Assembly (NCBI RefSeq): GCF_905220365.1
Contig: NC_061131.1
Coordinates: 10,391,318 to 10,455,317, forward strand
DNA: 64,000 nucleotides
Reading direction: 5' to 3'
From: Vanessa cardui
Taxonomy: Eukaryota > Arthropoda > Insecta > Lepidoptera > Nymphalidae
The position numbers were made by a program, and so were the translations under genes. The notes under the pieces are model-generated. The model was not told the DNA's origin. It searched no databases and saw only the letters and a list, made by a program, of their open reading frames with translations. How positions within the stretch are numbered: position 1 is the stretch's first letter; every line of letters starts with the position of its first letter. Below, one piece after another: positions 41,276 through 51,559 of this stretch.

Positions 41276-41950
41276 GATTGTGAAGCATCACACTTTCTTA
41301 TTGATGGTCAAATGAGACACTACCACCGTTCGAAAAAGAAAATACACTGACCTGAGAAGAACCGGCGAAAGAAACTCAGCGGGTTTTTTTTCTCATTTCG
41401 TCTCATTTATTCGGATGGGATAAAATACAAGAAAAGGGATTTAGTATATCGTTTAATATATAATAGTAAGGCTCTACGTGTCTGCGGTATTGACGGATGC
41501 GATTATAACACAAAAAATAATTCTTGCACAACACCACGCACATACGACTTTCATAACAGTTATAATGGGTACTAATTAGTTCTTTCTTTCTTAGATTTTT
41601 TATTGTCATAAAGCTTGCCTGGAAGAATTCTTTTACATTTTTTAACAACGTGCTCTAATTGTGTGTAATAGGGAGTTATTTATTATCATGCAATGTAATT
41701 ATCAGTTAAAAGATCGAAGAAACCGTAGAAGAGAATTTGTATTATCTTATATAATAAAAAAATAAATTATAAATTTCAGAAACCCCTGCCACAAAAACAT
41801 AAGCTACCTTTAAAAAGTAAAAAATAATAAAAGAAAATTAATCCATACAGGTAGTATGTATAAGTATGTATTAATATTAAAAAAAAACTTCGCATTGAGG
41901 GACCGCTCCTAATCAATTAGTGCTTATGTACATGCTTACCTATCTCATCT

Positions 41951-42225
41951 TTTCAACCGACTTCAAAAAGGAGGAGGTTATCAATTCGTCTGTACTTTTT
42001 TTATGTTTGTTACCTCACCACTTTTCACTGAGTGGACCGATTTTGATTTTTTTTTTGTTTGAAAGGTAGTGTTTCCCGTGGGGTTCCATTTTAATTTTAT
42101 CCTTTTCCAATGATGGTATCCGTATGAAAACGACATAAGTCTTAAATTTGCATTATGTATGTGCGCGATAAATAGGTGAATAACTCAAAATTGGGTTAAC
42201 CAATTTTGATGATTCTTTTTTCATT
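41951..42225 (+). repeat. Dispersed repeat A, copy 1
   Basis: About 270 bp closely match 50610-50889. Shared landmarks are GGAGGAGGTTATCAATTCGT, TTTGTTTGAAAGGTAGTG, TTCCCGTGGGG, GATGATGGTATCC and GACATAAGTCTTAAATTTGC, in the same order and spacing. A short fragment with GACTTCAAAAAATGGAGG lies at 40960-41000. No coding capacity. Family not identified with certainty. Confidence 0.85.
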
Positions 42226-42599
42226 ATAAAATATATACTTCATGGGTAGTTTGGTGAAAGTTTGGTAAGGTTCTCAGCATGGGATCCATGACAAAGTAAC
42301 GAAACGGAAGGTAACGGAACAATTCTGAGGAGCACGTTAGCGATACTCCGTCGAATCTTTTATTTATAGGTTATTTGGATATTTGAGTCACCTTCCGTAA
42401 TGTGGTTATGTTTATGTAATTATCATAGTCGAATATTATAATCAAATAGCTGTAGCTACCCACCCCATTTCGCACGGGTGCAATACTGATACTAAATATA
42501 CTACAGAATTTGTTTATTTACGACATCACATTGCAAACTTCTAAAATTATCAGTGTTTCTTTACTATATTGTTCATGTATTATTTATAAAAACCTTCCA

Positions 42600-42715
42600 C
42601 TGGAATCACACTATCTATTAAAAAAAACCGCATCAAAATCCGTTGCGTAGATTTAAAGATATAAGGACAGAGAAAGCGACTTTGTTTTATACTATGTAGT
42701 AATGGAACTCCTATA
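42600..42715 (+). repeat. Dispersed repeat fragment (AAAGCGACTTTGTTTTATAC type)
   Basis: The sequence GCATCAAAATCCGTTGCGTA followed by AGATATAAGGACAGAGAAAG and CGACTTTGTTTTATACTATG is one I recognise as widespread in lepidopteran genomes. Family name not certain. Confidence 0.5.
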
Positions 42716-43064
42716 CGGCTCACAGTTAGGGGCAAATTTTTTTATAATCTTTAATCAAATTTTGTGTACCTATGTAATGTGATGTCATATGATGTACGAC
42801 ATATATTAGCTCTTTTTCAAAGTTTTTTTGCTGAGGTCGATTAGCTCTTTCGAGGGATCCTTGTAGTTTATGCCGCAGCCGCATTTTCGAAAGCCTATTT
42901 TTGCTTTATTCGCAAGTTTCCTTTGAAATTGTCCTCGAAGTAGTATAATAAGTAATATAATAATAGAAACGGAACACTTACTCTATCCATATTAAGAAAA
43001 ATTAGTTAGTCAACATCAGCTTCACTTAAAATCAAAAAATAAATAAAAATTTTAACAAAAAGAA

Positions 43065-43400
43065 AAACCGACTTCAAACAAAATATTATTATAAATATTT
43101 AAAACAAATGAATATGCAGTAAAACGTAATAAAAATAATTGCGTATTCAACGTATTTTTAATAGTCCTCCTAGGTAAAATGAAATGAAAAATATTACACT
43201 ACTTAAAAGTCGATTTACGATTATATAATGTAGTTATAATTATTGCTATATTTGGAGTCGGTAAAAGTTGTTGTTTTTGTGCTGTACAAATCATAAGCTT
43301 TCATTTGATACCCCACTTGAGCATATTTGCAGACATTCGGTTTTTCTTCCCCACCGATTTTCATCAAACATGTCTAAGAACACTCGCCCGTAAAACACCT
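43065..43400 (+). repeat. Dispersed repeat fragment
   Basis: It contains AAACCGACTTCAAACAAAAT, GGAGTCGGTAAAAGTTGTTG, AGCTTTCATTTGATACCCCA and CCGATTTTCATCAAACATG, a run that I recognise as common in Lepidoptera. It has no coding capacity. Together with 41951-42225 it makes 41.9-43.4 kb a cluster of old repeats. Confidence 0.45.
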
Positions 43401-43773
43401 ATAATACCTATAATAACGATAGGTACACATATACACACAGTCGATTATGGTCTTATTTTTGAAGAAGATTGTTAAATGCAATTTACTAAATTGTTAAAAT
43501 TTAACAAACAATTAATTTTAGAGATTGGAAAGAAGGTTGTACTGGCCAGTTATGGAGCAGTACTACAGTTGTTTAAGAAAAAAAATAAACAAAATTATAG
43601 TAAATTGTATTCAAAAAAACTCCTATTCTAACTGAATAATTGCATCCTATTTGCTATTAAACATTTAATTTCAATAAAGTTTTATTATTTTGGCGCCAAA
43701 TGTTTAATTGCAATTAACAATGAAATGAAATCAAAATAAATGTAAAAGGATTCAAAATTCCTGAAAAAATCTT

Positions 43774-43925
43774 TTCGCGCTCGGCAGTAAAGGAAAATAT
43801 CTTGAGGAAACCTTCATGTAGCGGATGCCACTTCAATCCACATACCCGCATTGGAAAAGCATGGTGAAATAAAACCAACCCGCAAAGCTTAGCATTAAGA
43901 CATTTACAGGCTTTACATTTTCTGC
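43774..43925 (+). mobile_element. Degenerate SINE family 1 fragment
   Basis: Diverged matches to the SINE body occur in order: CTCGGCAGTAAAGGAAAATA, TTGAGGAAACCTTCATGT, ACCCGCATTGGAAAAGCATGG and TTTACAGGCTTTAC. The tRNA head and (GTT)n tail are absent. Confidence 0.65.
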
Positions 43926-44045
43926 ACTTTTTTAAAATAATTGCCATCGAAAAAATGTCCAATCAAAGAAAGTAATAATTGTCTATCTTATTTTACAAAG
44001 GAACAATAATTTTAAAGAGAAAATTAAAACAATATCTAAAAAGTT

Positions 44046-44051
44046 TTTATT
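44046..44051 (-). terminator. Poly(A) signal of ERCC1
   Basis: AATAAA on the minus strand lies about 28 nt after the ERCC1 stop codon, in a suitable place for the only downstream polyadenylation signal this close to the gene. Confidence 0.6.
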
Positions 44052-44078
44052 TACAAATGTACAAACAACCAAAACATA

Positions 44079-44363
44079 TTATTGATTTTTTATTTCATTT
44101 TCGATTTTTTCCACATCTTCTAAAGAAATATTCTCTGAAAATTCATCTGGCTTGTTCTTTGCCTCGATTTTATCATTTATTTTTAAGAAAGGCTCATGTA
44201 GGGCTTTGTATAACTTGTTCGCCTTAGTAGCCGCAAAACCTGGACAATCAGCGAGCTGTTTCTCAGATGCTTTGATGATATTCTCCAGAGTACCGAATTT
44301 CGTAATTAGTGTCATGGCATCCGTTTTATTAACTGGCTTTATTGATGACAAGGCATTCACTAT
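44079..44363 (-). CDS. ERCC1: ERCC1 exon 5: helix-hairpin-helix domain and C-terminal tail
   Basis: After acceptor TTTTATAG the frame reads IVNALSSIKPVNKTDAMTL and continues to the stop TAA at 44081-44079. It carries both HhH motifs needed for XPF dimerisation and DNA binding. The tail after LHEPFLK is acidic and lysine-rich, has no homology I can name and ends IENEIKNQ. Confidence 0.96.
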   Translation of the reverse strand: MVNALSSIKPVNKTDAMTLITKFGTLENIIKASEKQLADCPGFAATKANKLYKALHEPFLKINDKIEAKNKPDEFSENISLEDVEKIENEIKNQ

Positions 44364-47300
44364 CTATAAAATAAAAAGAGCTTAAATCATTTTCGAAACA
44401 ACAGTTAATACATATATTAAATAAGTTTAAGAACAAATATTATATTATCTTTTAAATAAGTACATATGCTATTTTAACTTGAGTTTGCAGTATTATGATG
44501 CATCCACATCATCAACAACCACCACATTTAAATATGTTAAGTTTAAATATTAAAATTGCCCTTAATAATAATACTATTTATAATCCCATAAGATTATAAA
44601 TAGGATGTGTAGTGTAGTTGCGACTTCAAAAGCGTAGAAATTACATAATTGCAATATTAATAAGCATTAGATGCGGGGGACGTGTTATGTCGTGTCCACA
44701 TTAAAGCAAAACATTAATAGGAGGATCAAATATCACACACCGTTATTCCTTAAATTAATTCATTAATTGATTACTTGTTTATCGATGCATAATAATTATT
44801 GCTACATTAAAGCACTGTTAAATATAAAATTTATATTGCATCTCAGCGATAAGTCTATATTAATTTAAAATAAAGTAGGTAAGTATCGATATTTTTAAAA
44901 ACTTGGAAACAAGACGGAAGTTCTCAATTTGAATGATTTTGTTTTATGTTGTTAACTCAGAACAATTCAATTCTACTAACGTAATCCATGAGGAATTAAT
45001 GAAAATTATAGGTATACTAATTTCCACCAACCCGCATTGGAACAGCGTGGTGGAATATGTTCCAAACCTTCTCTTCAAAGGGAGAGGAGGCCTTTAGCCC
45101 AGCAGTGGGAATTTACAGGCTGTTGTTGTTGTTGTTTGTTGTATAGGTATACTAATAGTTACCTATAGTGCGATTATGGTATTTTCATCAACAAGTCAAG
45201 CTTTTGGGTTCAGAAAGTTTCACTTTATGTAATATAAATGAAAAGAAAAGACCTGACAAATAGCCATTGAAATCGACTCTTTTGTAAATTTTTTTATTTT
45301 ATATTTAAATTTTTACAACAAATTTTTCCTCGTAAGCCCAGTTAAATTTTGTGAAATGCTTAAACAATAATGTTTTATACCAGAGTTTATTATGTTTACA
45401 ATAGTCTTTTGAAGACTAAATGTGTTATTAATTATTCTGTATAATATTTATTCAATATTTTGAACATCTCTGATAAGTTATAATATTTTGTCCTGTAGGT
45501 ATATGATGATATGACTGCAAATCCTATAAGACAGTTTAAAGGCGTCATATTAATTGACATGATATTTTACATACCTATATTTAAATCATCATGTATATAT
45601 AAAAAGTAAATAGGTTTAAATGTTGAACCTCTAAAAGCATGTTAAGACGAAAAATGTTTTCGATTGCTTTCGCGGCCTTTTATTCGCATAGGAACTGGCT
45701 TGACACGGTGGATTGGTGAAAAGATCCCTGGCGATTAGCGCTTCGATTATGATCTGCTTGTCTTTTATTAAAATCTCTATTTATATAACGAGAATTATGT
45801 GTGTGTGCTCGTGCTACTACTTTCATTTAATATTCCTAAGCTAGTTACTACTTCTCCAATGAAAATGGAAATGTATGTCTCTATTTAAAAAACAATAAAC
45901 ATGGTAGCCATCAGCCGACCATGTGTGTCTCAAATCAACATATACTTATTTCAGCTCTCCAGTGCCTTCGAGCCAAGGGTAAAATAGATAAGGGCCTCTC
46001 CAAATACGTACTACGTCATCTCGCCAAATACGTACGATATGTTGAACATTACGTGTATTGGAATTAAGTTTATGCCCTTATATACATGTAATATCACAAC
46101 AAATCCATAAAATTTATCTTTCATATAGAGAATATATTCCTGTGATCACAGGATTTTGGAAGATGGAAATTGGCTGTTTTTTTCTAAAACCGAATCTCGA
46201 AATTACTTGGGTATTCTCTGGATTTTTGAGATTGCGGTAATCTACAACATGAGCTCTGCAAACTTGACAATTTCCAATAACCACAGAACTTGGAAAAAGA
46301 AAAACACCTACATGTCGTATTTATTCCATTTCTTTTCTAAATAATCACTATCTGAAGACACTGATGAAATATTATTATTTAGTTTTTTTTTACTTTAATT
46401 CATATACGGATGTCATCTCGAGTCCTCTTTTTTCATACTACCAATAATTTTATTTTATATATATATTTGACTTGTGTGTAAAATTTATCTAATTATTATA
46501 GAGAAAACTAAGAATATACTATACAAATTCTTTATGTTTAGAAAAATATGTTTAACTGAGTATCTGTCCACCTCATAAGTTTTATCTTATCACAATAACT
46601 ACATATCTACAGACATAATTACTCAAAGCAAGTGATAACATGGATGGACAAATAAAATCATTATATTTTTGTTATAATTACACATTAAACTGTAATTTAA
46701 ACTAAAATTCACAGGACAGGATTATGTAGGAGGGGATTTTTTTGGGATTTTATAAGTGAATAAAAAAAATAGTTTTATTGAATACTGAGTAAAGCAATCC
46801 AGTATGCAGCCAGAAATTACAAAAAGAGCAGTTAGCAATGACAAGGTGATTGATAGAAAGTAATAGCCAAATTAATAAAACTAAAGCTTACTTTTTGATG
46901 TGGATCATTTTCAATTTTCTCCATGATTTTATCAGGTGGTTTATTTTCAAATATTTTATAGTTTTCAATGATCTTTGCCGCCTCTTCTGGACTCCACGCC
47001 AGCATGAGAGTCATATCAGTAAGGAGACATATTCGCGTTAGATTCTTTAAAATAGTGTGTGGATCTTTTAGGTCAACCTTTAAATAACAGTAACATTTTT
47101 TTATTTAACAATATATGATTGAAATAATATAAAAAGTTGATATAAATTAAACATGTGAATGATTTTAAAAGTAATAATTACCTGTACTAACAAAACCCGA
47201 AGGTCATATTTTTTTCCCAATTCTTTTAATCTGTTATTTATATAATCTGGATTGAGGTTGTGATACTTCACAGATAAGAAAAGAATACATATGGTTTTGC

Positions 47301-47908
47301 CTATTTCATAATCTGGAATAATATCGTCATATTCCCATGGGACACTTGTTACATATTTTAATAATGGGTTTCCACGCTGCAATTGTTTTATTTTTTAATA
47401 TGAATCAAACAATAAACTTTTAATAAACTAGTATAAATCCTTGGCCTGGTGCTCAAAGAGCAAATAACAATAACACTTTCATTTAGTAACTAAAATAGAA
47501 ACAAAAAATTTGTGTAACGATGATTGTAATTATAATGTTCAAATAACTCAAGTCCTTTGAGGATAGATAAATTTTATTATTTTTGGCAAAATCTATATAA
47601 AATTTATCTCAAAATGTACTTTTACCGCAAGCCATAACATTACAATATCAATATAAATGACAGAAGTATGATAAAAACTACCTGTTTTTGATTTACTACA
47701 ACACAGTGTGTTCTTGAAACAGATGGCTTTGATGTACCTAAAAGAGCAATAATATTATCAGATAAAGTCTCATATTAAATATTAATAAAACTTTCGAAAA
47801 TGATAGTAAACCTGGCTGCTCTAAATCAGGCTCAGTTTTCAATTTCTTTGGTGATGACGGTTCACTTATATTTGCTAGAATGTCATCGAAACCGTCTTCT
47901 AAATCCAT
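44079..47908 (-). CDS. ERCC1: ERCC1, DNA excision repair protein, complete gene (5 exons, 272 aa)
   Basis: Coding exons are 47908-47812, 47737-47682, 47376-47182, 47077-46892 and 44363-44079. All have consensus GT and AG boundaries, and the frame is continuous for 819 nt including the stop. Residues 1-50 are a flexible acidic and Ser/Pro-rich N-terminus. Residues 52-170 are the nuclease-like central domain (RGNPLLKYV, VPWEY, IPDYEIG, KYHNLNPDYI, LRVLLVQVD, LAWSPEEAA), which lacks the XPF nuclease motif, as in all ERCC1. Residues 180-239 form the double helix-hairpin-helix (VNKTDAMTL and LADCPGFAATKANKL), ending LHEPFLK with the XPF-contacting Phe at 237. ERCC1 pairs with XPF to cut 5' of lesions in nucleotide excision repair and crosslink repair. 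The protein has about 33 extra residues after LHEPFLK, where the vertebrate protein stops within a few residues. Confidence 0.97.
44364..46891 (-). other. ERCC1 intron 4
   Basis: This intron of 2.5 kb is AT-rich. It contains a 5'-truncated SINE at 45022-45141 with a perfect 15-bp target duplication. I see no other coding or repeat structure in it; the short plus-strand frames near 46.1-46.3 kb are not recognisable. Confidence 0.8.
45022..45141 (+). mobile_element. 5'-truncated SINE family 1 with perfect 15-bp target-site duplication
   Basis: The body runs from ACCAACCCGCATTGGAACAG to the (GTT)n tail, with no tRNA-like head. It is flanked by exact copies of TATAGGTATACTAAT at 45007-45021 and 45142-45156. 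Truncation at the 5' end with an intact tail and a clean duplication is the mark of LINE-driven target-primed reverse transcription. It lies in ERCC1 intron 4, antisense to the gene. Confidence 0.9.
46892..47077 (-). CDS. ERCC1: ERCC1 exon 4: central domain, second half
   Basis: The acceptor is TTATTTAAAG and the donor is AAA before GTAAGC. Its 62 codons encode VDLKDPHTILKNL, the core TLMLAWSPEEAAKIIENYK and FENKPPDKIMEKIENDPHQK. It is followed by the gene's largest intron, 44364-46891. Confidence 0.96.
47182..47376 (-). CDS. ERCC1: ERCC1 exon 3: central domain, first half
   Basis: The acceptor is AACAATTGCAG and the donor is CAG before GTAATT. Its 65 codons in phase 0 run from RGNPLLKYVTSVPWEY to DLRVLLVQ. 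The match to animal ERCC1 is strong (VPWEY, PDY, LFLS, KYHNLNPDYI, LGK, LRVLLVQ). Confidence 0.96.
47682..47737 (-). CDS. ERCC1: ERCC1 exon 2
   Basis: This 56-nt exon has acceptor CTCTTTTAG and donor CAG before GTAGTT. It encodes TSKPSVSRTHCVVVNQKQ and runs into RGNP of exon 3, equivalent to the segment just before the central domain. Confidence 0.92.
47812..47908 (-). CDS. ERCC1: ERCC1 exon 1
   Basis: ATG at 47908 is the first in frame and gives MDLEDGFDDILANISEPSSP and so on, a disordered acidic start. The exon ends in phase 1 (CCAG before GTTTAC), joining to exon 2 to give EQPGTSKPS. The N-terminal region that recruits XPA in vertebrates is poorly conserved here. Confidence 0.9.
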
Positions 47909-48404
47909 TTTGGGCTTAAATATTTTTTACTAGAAATACTCTAACGATTCAGTTTTCATTCAAAAAATTCAAATATTTATGTTTCAAATTTTGTGACACA
48001 TTAAGTCAAACGAGTGTATAGAAGTCATAACAGGGTAGACATTTAAAAATTGTTGCCGTATAGTTTTTTTAATTTGCTGAAAGTTTTTTTTTGTAGTGTT
48101 TATAGCCGTGTAATACATAATATTATAACTTCAAATAATGATCACTATATACGAAGCAATCGTGTTCTTCGTTATTACAAAGGTAAGGAGAATGAATCTT
48201 TTTAACAACAAGCATTGAATACAACAGCGTTTTGTAAAATAAGAACATAAGTACGCTAGCTTTTTAAGTACTTATAGCCATTGCTAGTAAACAGATATGT
48301 CATTAACGCGCAAAAAGTGAAGACTAGAAAACGTCCTAATTGGGACGTTTGCCTTAGTCGTTTTCATCATAAATATGCCAGTAATACGTTATAATACATC
48401 ATAA
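47909..48404. other. ERCC1 upstream region
   Basis: About 500 bp between the ERCC1 start and the first transposon. It should contain the ERCC1 core promoter and 5'UTR. I can see no TATA box in a clear position. An inverted ACGTCC-TAATT-GGGACGT occurs at 48331-48349. The last 40 bp contain a segment (48365-48390) that is nearly repeated at 49295-49319, on the other side of the transposon. Confidence 0.5.
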
Positions 48405-49294
48405 GGGATTGCATTAGAAATTCGCACCCCGAATTTATGGTTGGGGAAGGGGTAGGGGGTAAGGGGGGGTGGTGTAGTACCTACACCACCACTCCCCCCG
48501 CGCGGAAATCATTATTTTTTTTTTTTTTTCAATTTTTAAATTTCAATACCAAAATCATCAAAATTCGTACTGTTCGTTAAATTTTGGAAGGGGAGAGATA
48601 TAAAATTCCAATTATTGGTACATATACATTATACAATGTGATTTCTGGCGCTGCGCCGGCCGCTGCCGCGGCACGCTCGCTTCGCTCGCTCGGCTTGCGC
48701 AGCGTTTGGTCATAAAATCTAACCTAACCTAACCTATCCTTAGCTACTATAACTATCTACTATTTTTGTTGCCGGAGTGGCTTCGCCACTCCTGTGCCCC
48801 TTACAGCTATTAATTTTGGGTGAAAAATAGAAACAACAATAGGTATATTTTAGAAATTTATAAGAACCATTTCTCTGTATATATACTTGACTACATTTAA
48901 TAATGCGATAAATGGATCTTTTTTATATTTTATGTTATATTGTATTCTATTATCATGTTCGTAAAATATTCTGGGTGATTATTATTTTCTTTACAAAAGA
49001 ATCACTTCACTACAAAATTAAATTAAATTTTTACACGTTTTTTTTTACTATAAATTAATATCGTATTTGTTAAAATATAATACAGAAAAAAGCTAATAAA
49101 CATAAAAATAATGATTTAAGGTTAATTATAATGTAAAATATCGATCCGTTACACGTAACTTTAAACGCACATTAAAAAAAAACTATGGGTTTCCGCGGGT
49201 TGGGAGTGGTAAATTTCGAGAGAGGGGAACAACCCCTTTAAGAAACAACCCCTTCTATCATCAAATTCGGGATGCGAATTTCTAATGCCGACCC
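48405..49294. mobile_element. 890-bp non-autonomous DNA transposon between ERCC1 and FANCM
   Basis: The ends are imperfect inverted repeats: GGGATTG or GGGTCG, then GCATTAGAAATTCGCA, C or T, and CCCGAATTT (48405-48436 against 49263-49294, one mismatch in the inner 26 bp). An 8-bp direct repeat CATCATAA lies at 48397-48404 and 49295-49302, a length typical of hAT- or P-type insertion. There is no coding frame. The interior holds a four-run G tract (48443-48469), a 10-bp stem with TAC loop (48468-48490), a CpG-rich palindromic block (48648-48704), a (CCTAA)3 tract (48719-48738) and a GGAGTGGC hairpin (48774-48792). The superfamily is not assignable without a relative that encodes transposase. 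Confidence 0.75.
48443..48490 (+). repeat. G-quadruplex-prone tract and adjoining hairpin
   Basis: Four G runs of 4, 4, 5 and 7 are separated by 2-3 nt (AA, TA, TAA). The last run overlaps a perfect stem, GGTGGTGTAG paired with CTACACCACC around TAC. The sequence shows this directly; folding in vivo is inference. Confidence 0.85.
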
Positions 49295-49832
49295 CATCAT
49301 AATTATGTAGTAATACGTTTTGCGTAATTAAAACATCTAGTTATCCCTTTTACTCATTGTTTTTAACAAGCTATCCCTTTTTCTTGTAACGAAATTTAAA
49401 ATAAACGATCCTCGGCGCGGCACACTTTTTTCTGTTGTCTAGTATGGGTATAACATATCTGTTTATTAGAATATCATTGACTTATCGTAGGTTACCATTA
49501 AAATGCTTCGACTCGAATAAAAGATTAAGAGTTTATTTCTAAAATAGGTTTTAAAAACACTATTATAAGACTTAAAAATTAATATGTATTTTAACAGGTT
49601 GGGGCTTAATTATAATATTTGTTTGTAAAAAATAGAAACACATATAGAAAAACTAAATTATAACATTGTATTCATTTCCATAAGATTGCATTTATTAGAA
49701 CAGTGAAAAGTATTTAACAGCAACGCATTTTCACAATTTATAAAATTTTCATTTCATAATTGTCACTAAGCACTTTTTCCCCTCAAAAATCCTTTAATTT
49801 CACGAGTTATGACATCTATAAAATCCACTTAT

Positions 49833-49878
49833 GGGTGGATTTACAAAAACGATGAAAAATCACGTGGAGGTTGTAAAA
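49833..49878 (+). repeat. Left terminal inverted repeat of the 4.4-kb transposon
   Basis: It is made of a 13-bp perfect end (49833-49845) plus the inner block 49857-49878. Flanking TTAT is at 49829-49832. The outside sequence AAATCCAC (49821-49828) is itself the inverse of GTGGATTT in the repeat, making the junction locally palindromic. Confidence 0.85.
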
Positions 49879-50005
49879 AAAATTATACTGCCAAATATCT
49901 TTACTTTTTTTATATTTACAGGCTTTATATGTACTTATTTTATACGGCACTTTAATCCAAACACCCTTAAAGTGAACAGATGATTTTTAACAAAATTAAT
50001 ACATC

Positions 50006-50618
50006 CATCAAAATCATCACCACCTGGCAAAAAATGTGACTCTTACAGTTTGCGGTCAAATAAATCGATTACCCCACGTAAGAAGCAGATTTTAATTGAC
50101 GATATACATTTATCCATATTGCATCTATATTTTAAAAAAAGTTATAATAATTTCTTCGCAAAATAAATAATTAATAAATAAATAAAAAATTAGCACCGAC
50201 TTTCGTCAACACCGTCACAGAAACATCAAAGTGGAGGTAGTTCCGTATGTATAGCATTTGCGGGGCACGCGATACCCCGACCCGCTTCCTCAGTTCTGAG
50301 CAAACTGTGAAAGGAGACGCAAGTCTGCCGAAACGCGGTCCGACACCAAAAAATTTGAGTAAGTGTCCAAAAAAGTTGTGTTTAGCCAAAGTCACGTCAT
50401 TTCCGTCAAGTTTTACATTCAATAAGTTTACGATAAATTGTATATAAACTTAGTTATAAGTGAAGATGCCAAAAAGAGTAGCGGTATCCTACTATTATTA
50501 TTACTTTTCTAGAAAAATCGATGTAACGTCCTAATTGTCATCACCATACGCATCATTACCGTTTATAATTAATGAGCGGTGATGACAACAGGCGTATGGT
50601 GATGACGATTTTCAACCA
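50006..50618 (+). repeat. Left subterminal repeats of the transposon (GTCATCACCATAC family)
   Basis: Related short motifs are ATCATCACCACC (about 50009), GTCAACACCGTCAC (50203-50217), GTCATCACCATAC (50537-50549), GGTGATGAC (about 50577) and an inverted GTATGGTGATGAC (50605-50617). The last two oppose the first GTCATCACCATAC and can form a hairpin. Such arrays are typical transposase-binding sites. Confidence 0.75.
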
Positions 50619-50889
50619 ACTTCTAAAAGGAGGAGGTTATCAATTCGTCTGTATTTCTTTTTTTTTTTTTTATTATGTTTGTTACCTCATAACTTTTCAT
50701 CGACCGATTTTGATATTTTTTTTTGTTTGAAAGGTAGTGCTTCCCGTGGGGTCCCATTTTTTTTTTATTTTTTTCCGATGATGGTATCCATATGAAAAAG
50801 ACATAAGTCTTAAATTTGCATTATGTATATGCGCGACAAATAGGTGAATAACTGAAAATCACGTTAACCAATTTTGATAATTATTTTTT
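50610..50889 (+). repeat. Dispersed repeat A, copy 2, nested in the transposon
   Basis: Landmarks and order are the same as at 41951-42225 (GGAGGAGGTTATCAATTCGT, GAAAGGTAGTGCTTCCCGTG, GACATAAGTCTTAAATTTGC). It lies between the left subterminal repeats and the coding frame, so it entered after the transposon unless it is carried by the family. Confidence 0.85.
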
Positions 50890-50945
50890 TACTCTACTCT
50901 AATTCTTTATAATAACAATTTAAAAAAGTAAATAAATAACATTTG

Positions 50946-51236
50946 ATGTTGGGCTGGGCTAAGGCCTCCTCAGTGATTAAGGAGAGGGTTTGGAACATAT
51001 TCCACCAAGCTGTTGCAACGCGGGTTGGTGGAATGCACATATGGCAGATTTTCGATGAAATTATGCACATGCAGGTTTCCACACAATGTTTTCCTTCACC
51101 ACCGAGCGCGAGATGAATAATAAACACAAGTTAATTAAGCACATACATATATATAGGTCCTTGCTTGGTATTGAACCCGAAACCATCAGTTAAGATGCAC
51201 CCGTTCTAACCACTGGGCCATCTCAGCTCAACATGC
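50946..51236 (-). mobile_element. SINE family 1, near full length, minus orientation, nested in the transposon
   Basis: Read on the minus strand: GAGCTGAGATGGCCCAGTGG with box A, then AACCGATGGT-type and GGTTCAATACC in box B position, the CTCGGTGGTGAAGGAAAACA body and ACCCGCGTTGCAACAGCTTGG. It ends near CCTTAGCCCAGCCCAAC without the (GTT)n tail. It is diverged from the plus-strand copies, so it is relatively old. Confidence 0.75.
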
Positions 51237-51430
51237 TAACGAACGGTGTATATATCTAAGTTATTTTCTATTTGAAACCGAGAATAGAGTTAGCATCAGT
51301 ATAAGTTTATAGCAAACTAAGAATGGACTTAGCATCAGCCACCACCATTCGTAATGGTCCCTTCATGTTATACCCTACCCTTTGAATTGTACGCTCTATT
51401 AATATGACTGTTTACTTTCAGATCACAAGT

Positions 51431-51559
51431 ATGAGTAAAACAAAAAAAAGCGTAGAAGTTCAGTTAGCAAAACAAAATATAGCTATTAATAAACGTGTAA
51501 AATATGCCACCATAAAGCAGGATCCTGAGTTATACAACATTATTAAAGAAAAGATATAA
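51431..51559 (+). pseudogene. Frameshifted N-terminus of the transposase-like protein
   Basis: ATG at 51431 opens 42 codons (MSKTKKSVEVQLAK and so on, ending DPELYNIIKEKI) and then stops at TAA 51557. The +1 frame at the same place reads KRYKYRKEALGQF and continues without a stop into the main frame at 51717. Together they look like one original basic N-terminus broken by a 1-nt change near 51545-51556. A plausible splice acceptor (TTTACTTTCAG, ending 51421) precedes the ATG, so an upstream exon may exist. Confidence 0.6.

Larger units (their letters stand above)
34229..44045. other. 5' region of USP53/54-like gene and intergenic DNA up to ERCC1
   Basis: No conserved coding exon was found here. 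The interval must contain the non-coding first exon(s) of the minus-strand USP53/54-like gene, because 34228 is a splice acceptor. The rest is AT-rich DNA with the repeat copies listed separately (densest from 41.0 to 43.9 kb) and CpG-rich patches near 37.07-37.15 and 40.43-40.56 kb. Confidence 0.6.

Noticed and set aside
43714..43962. 82-codon minus-strand frame
   Set aside because: It runs antisense through a degenerate SINE.
48719..48738. (CCTAA)3 as a possible telomere or telomere-associated site
   Set aside because: Only about three units inside a transposon; far too short for an internal telomere.
50171..50447. Overlapping frames of 66-83 codons on both strands in the transposon's left arm
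   Set aside because: No similarity to the transposase family; GC-rich subterminal DNA gives both frames by chance, though a 5' exon here cannot be excluded.
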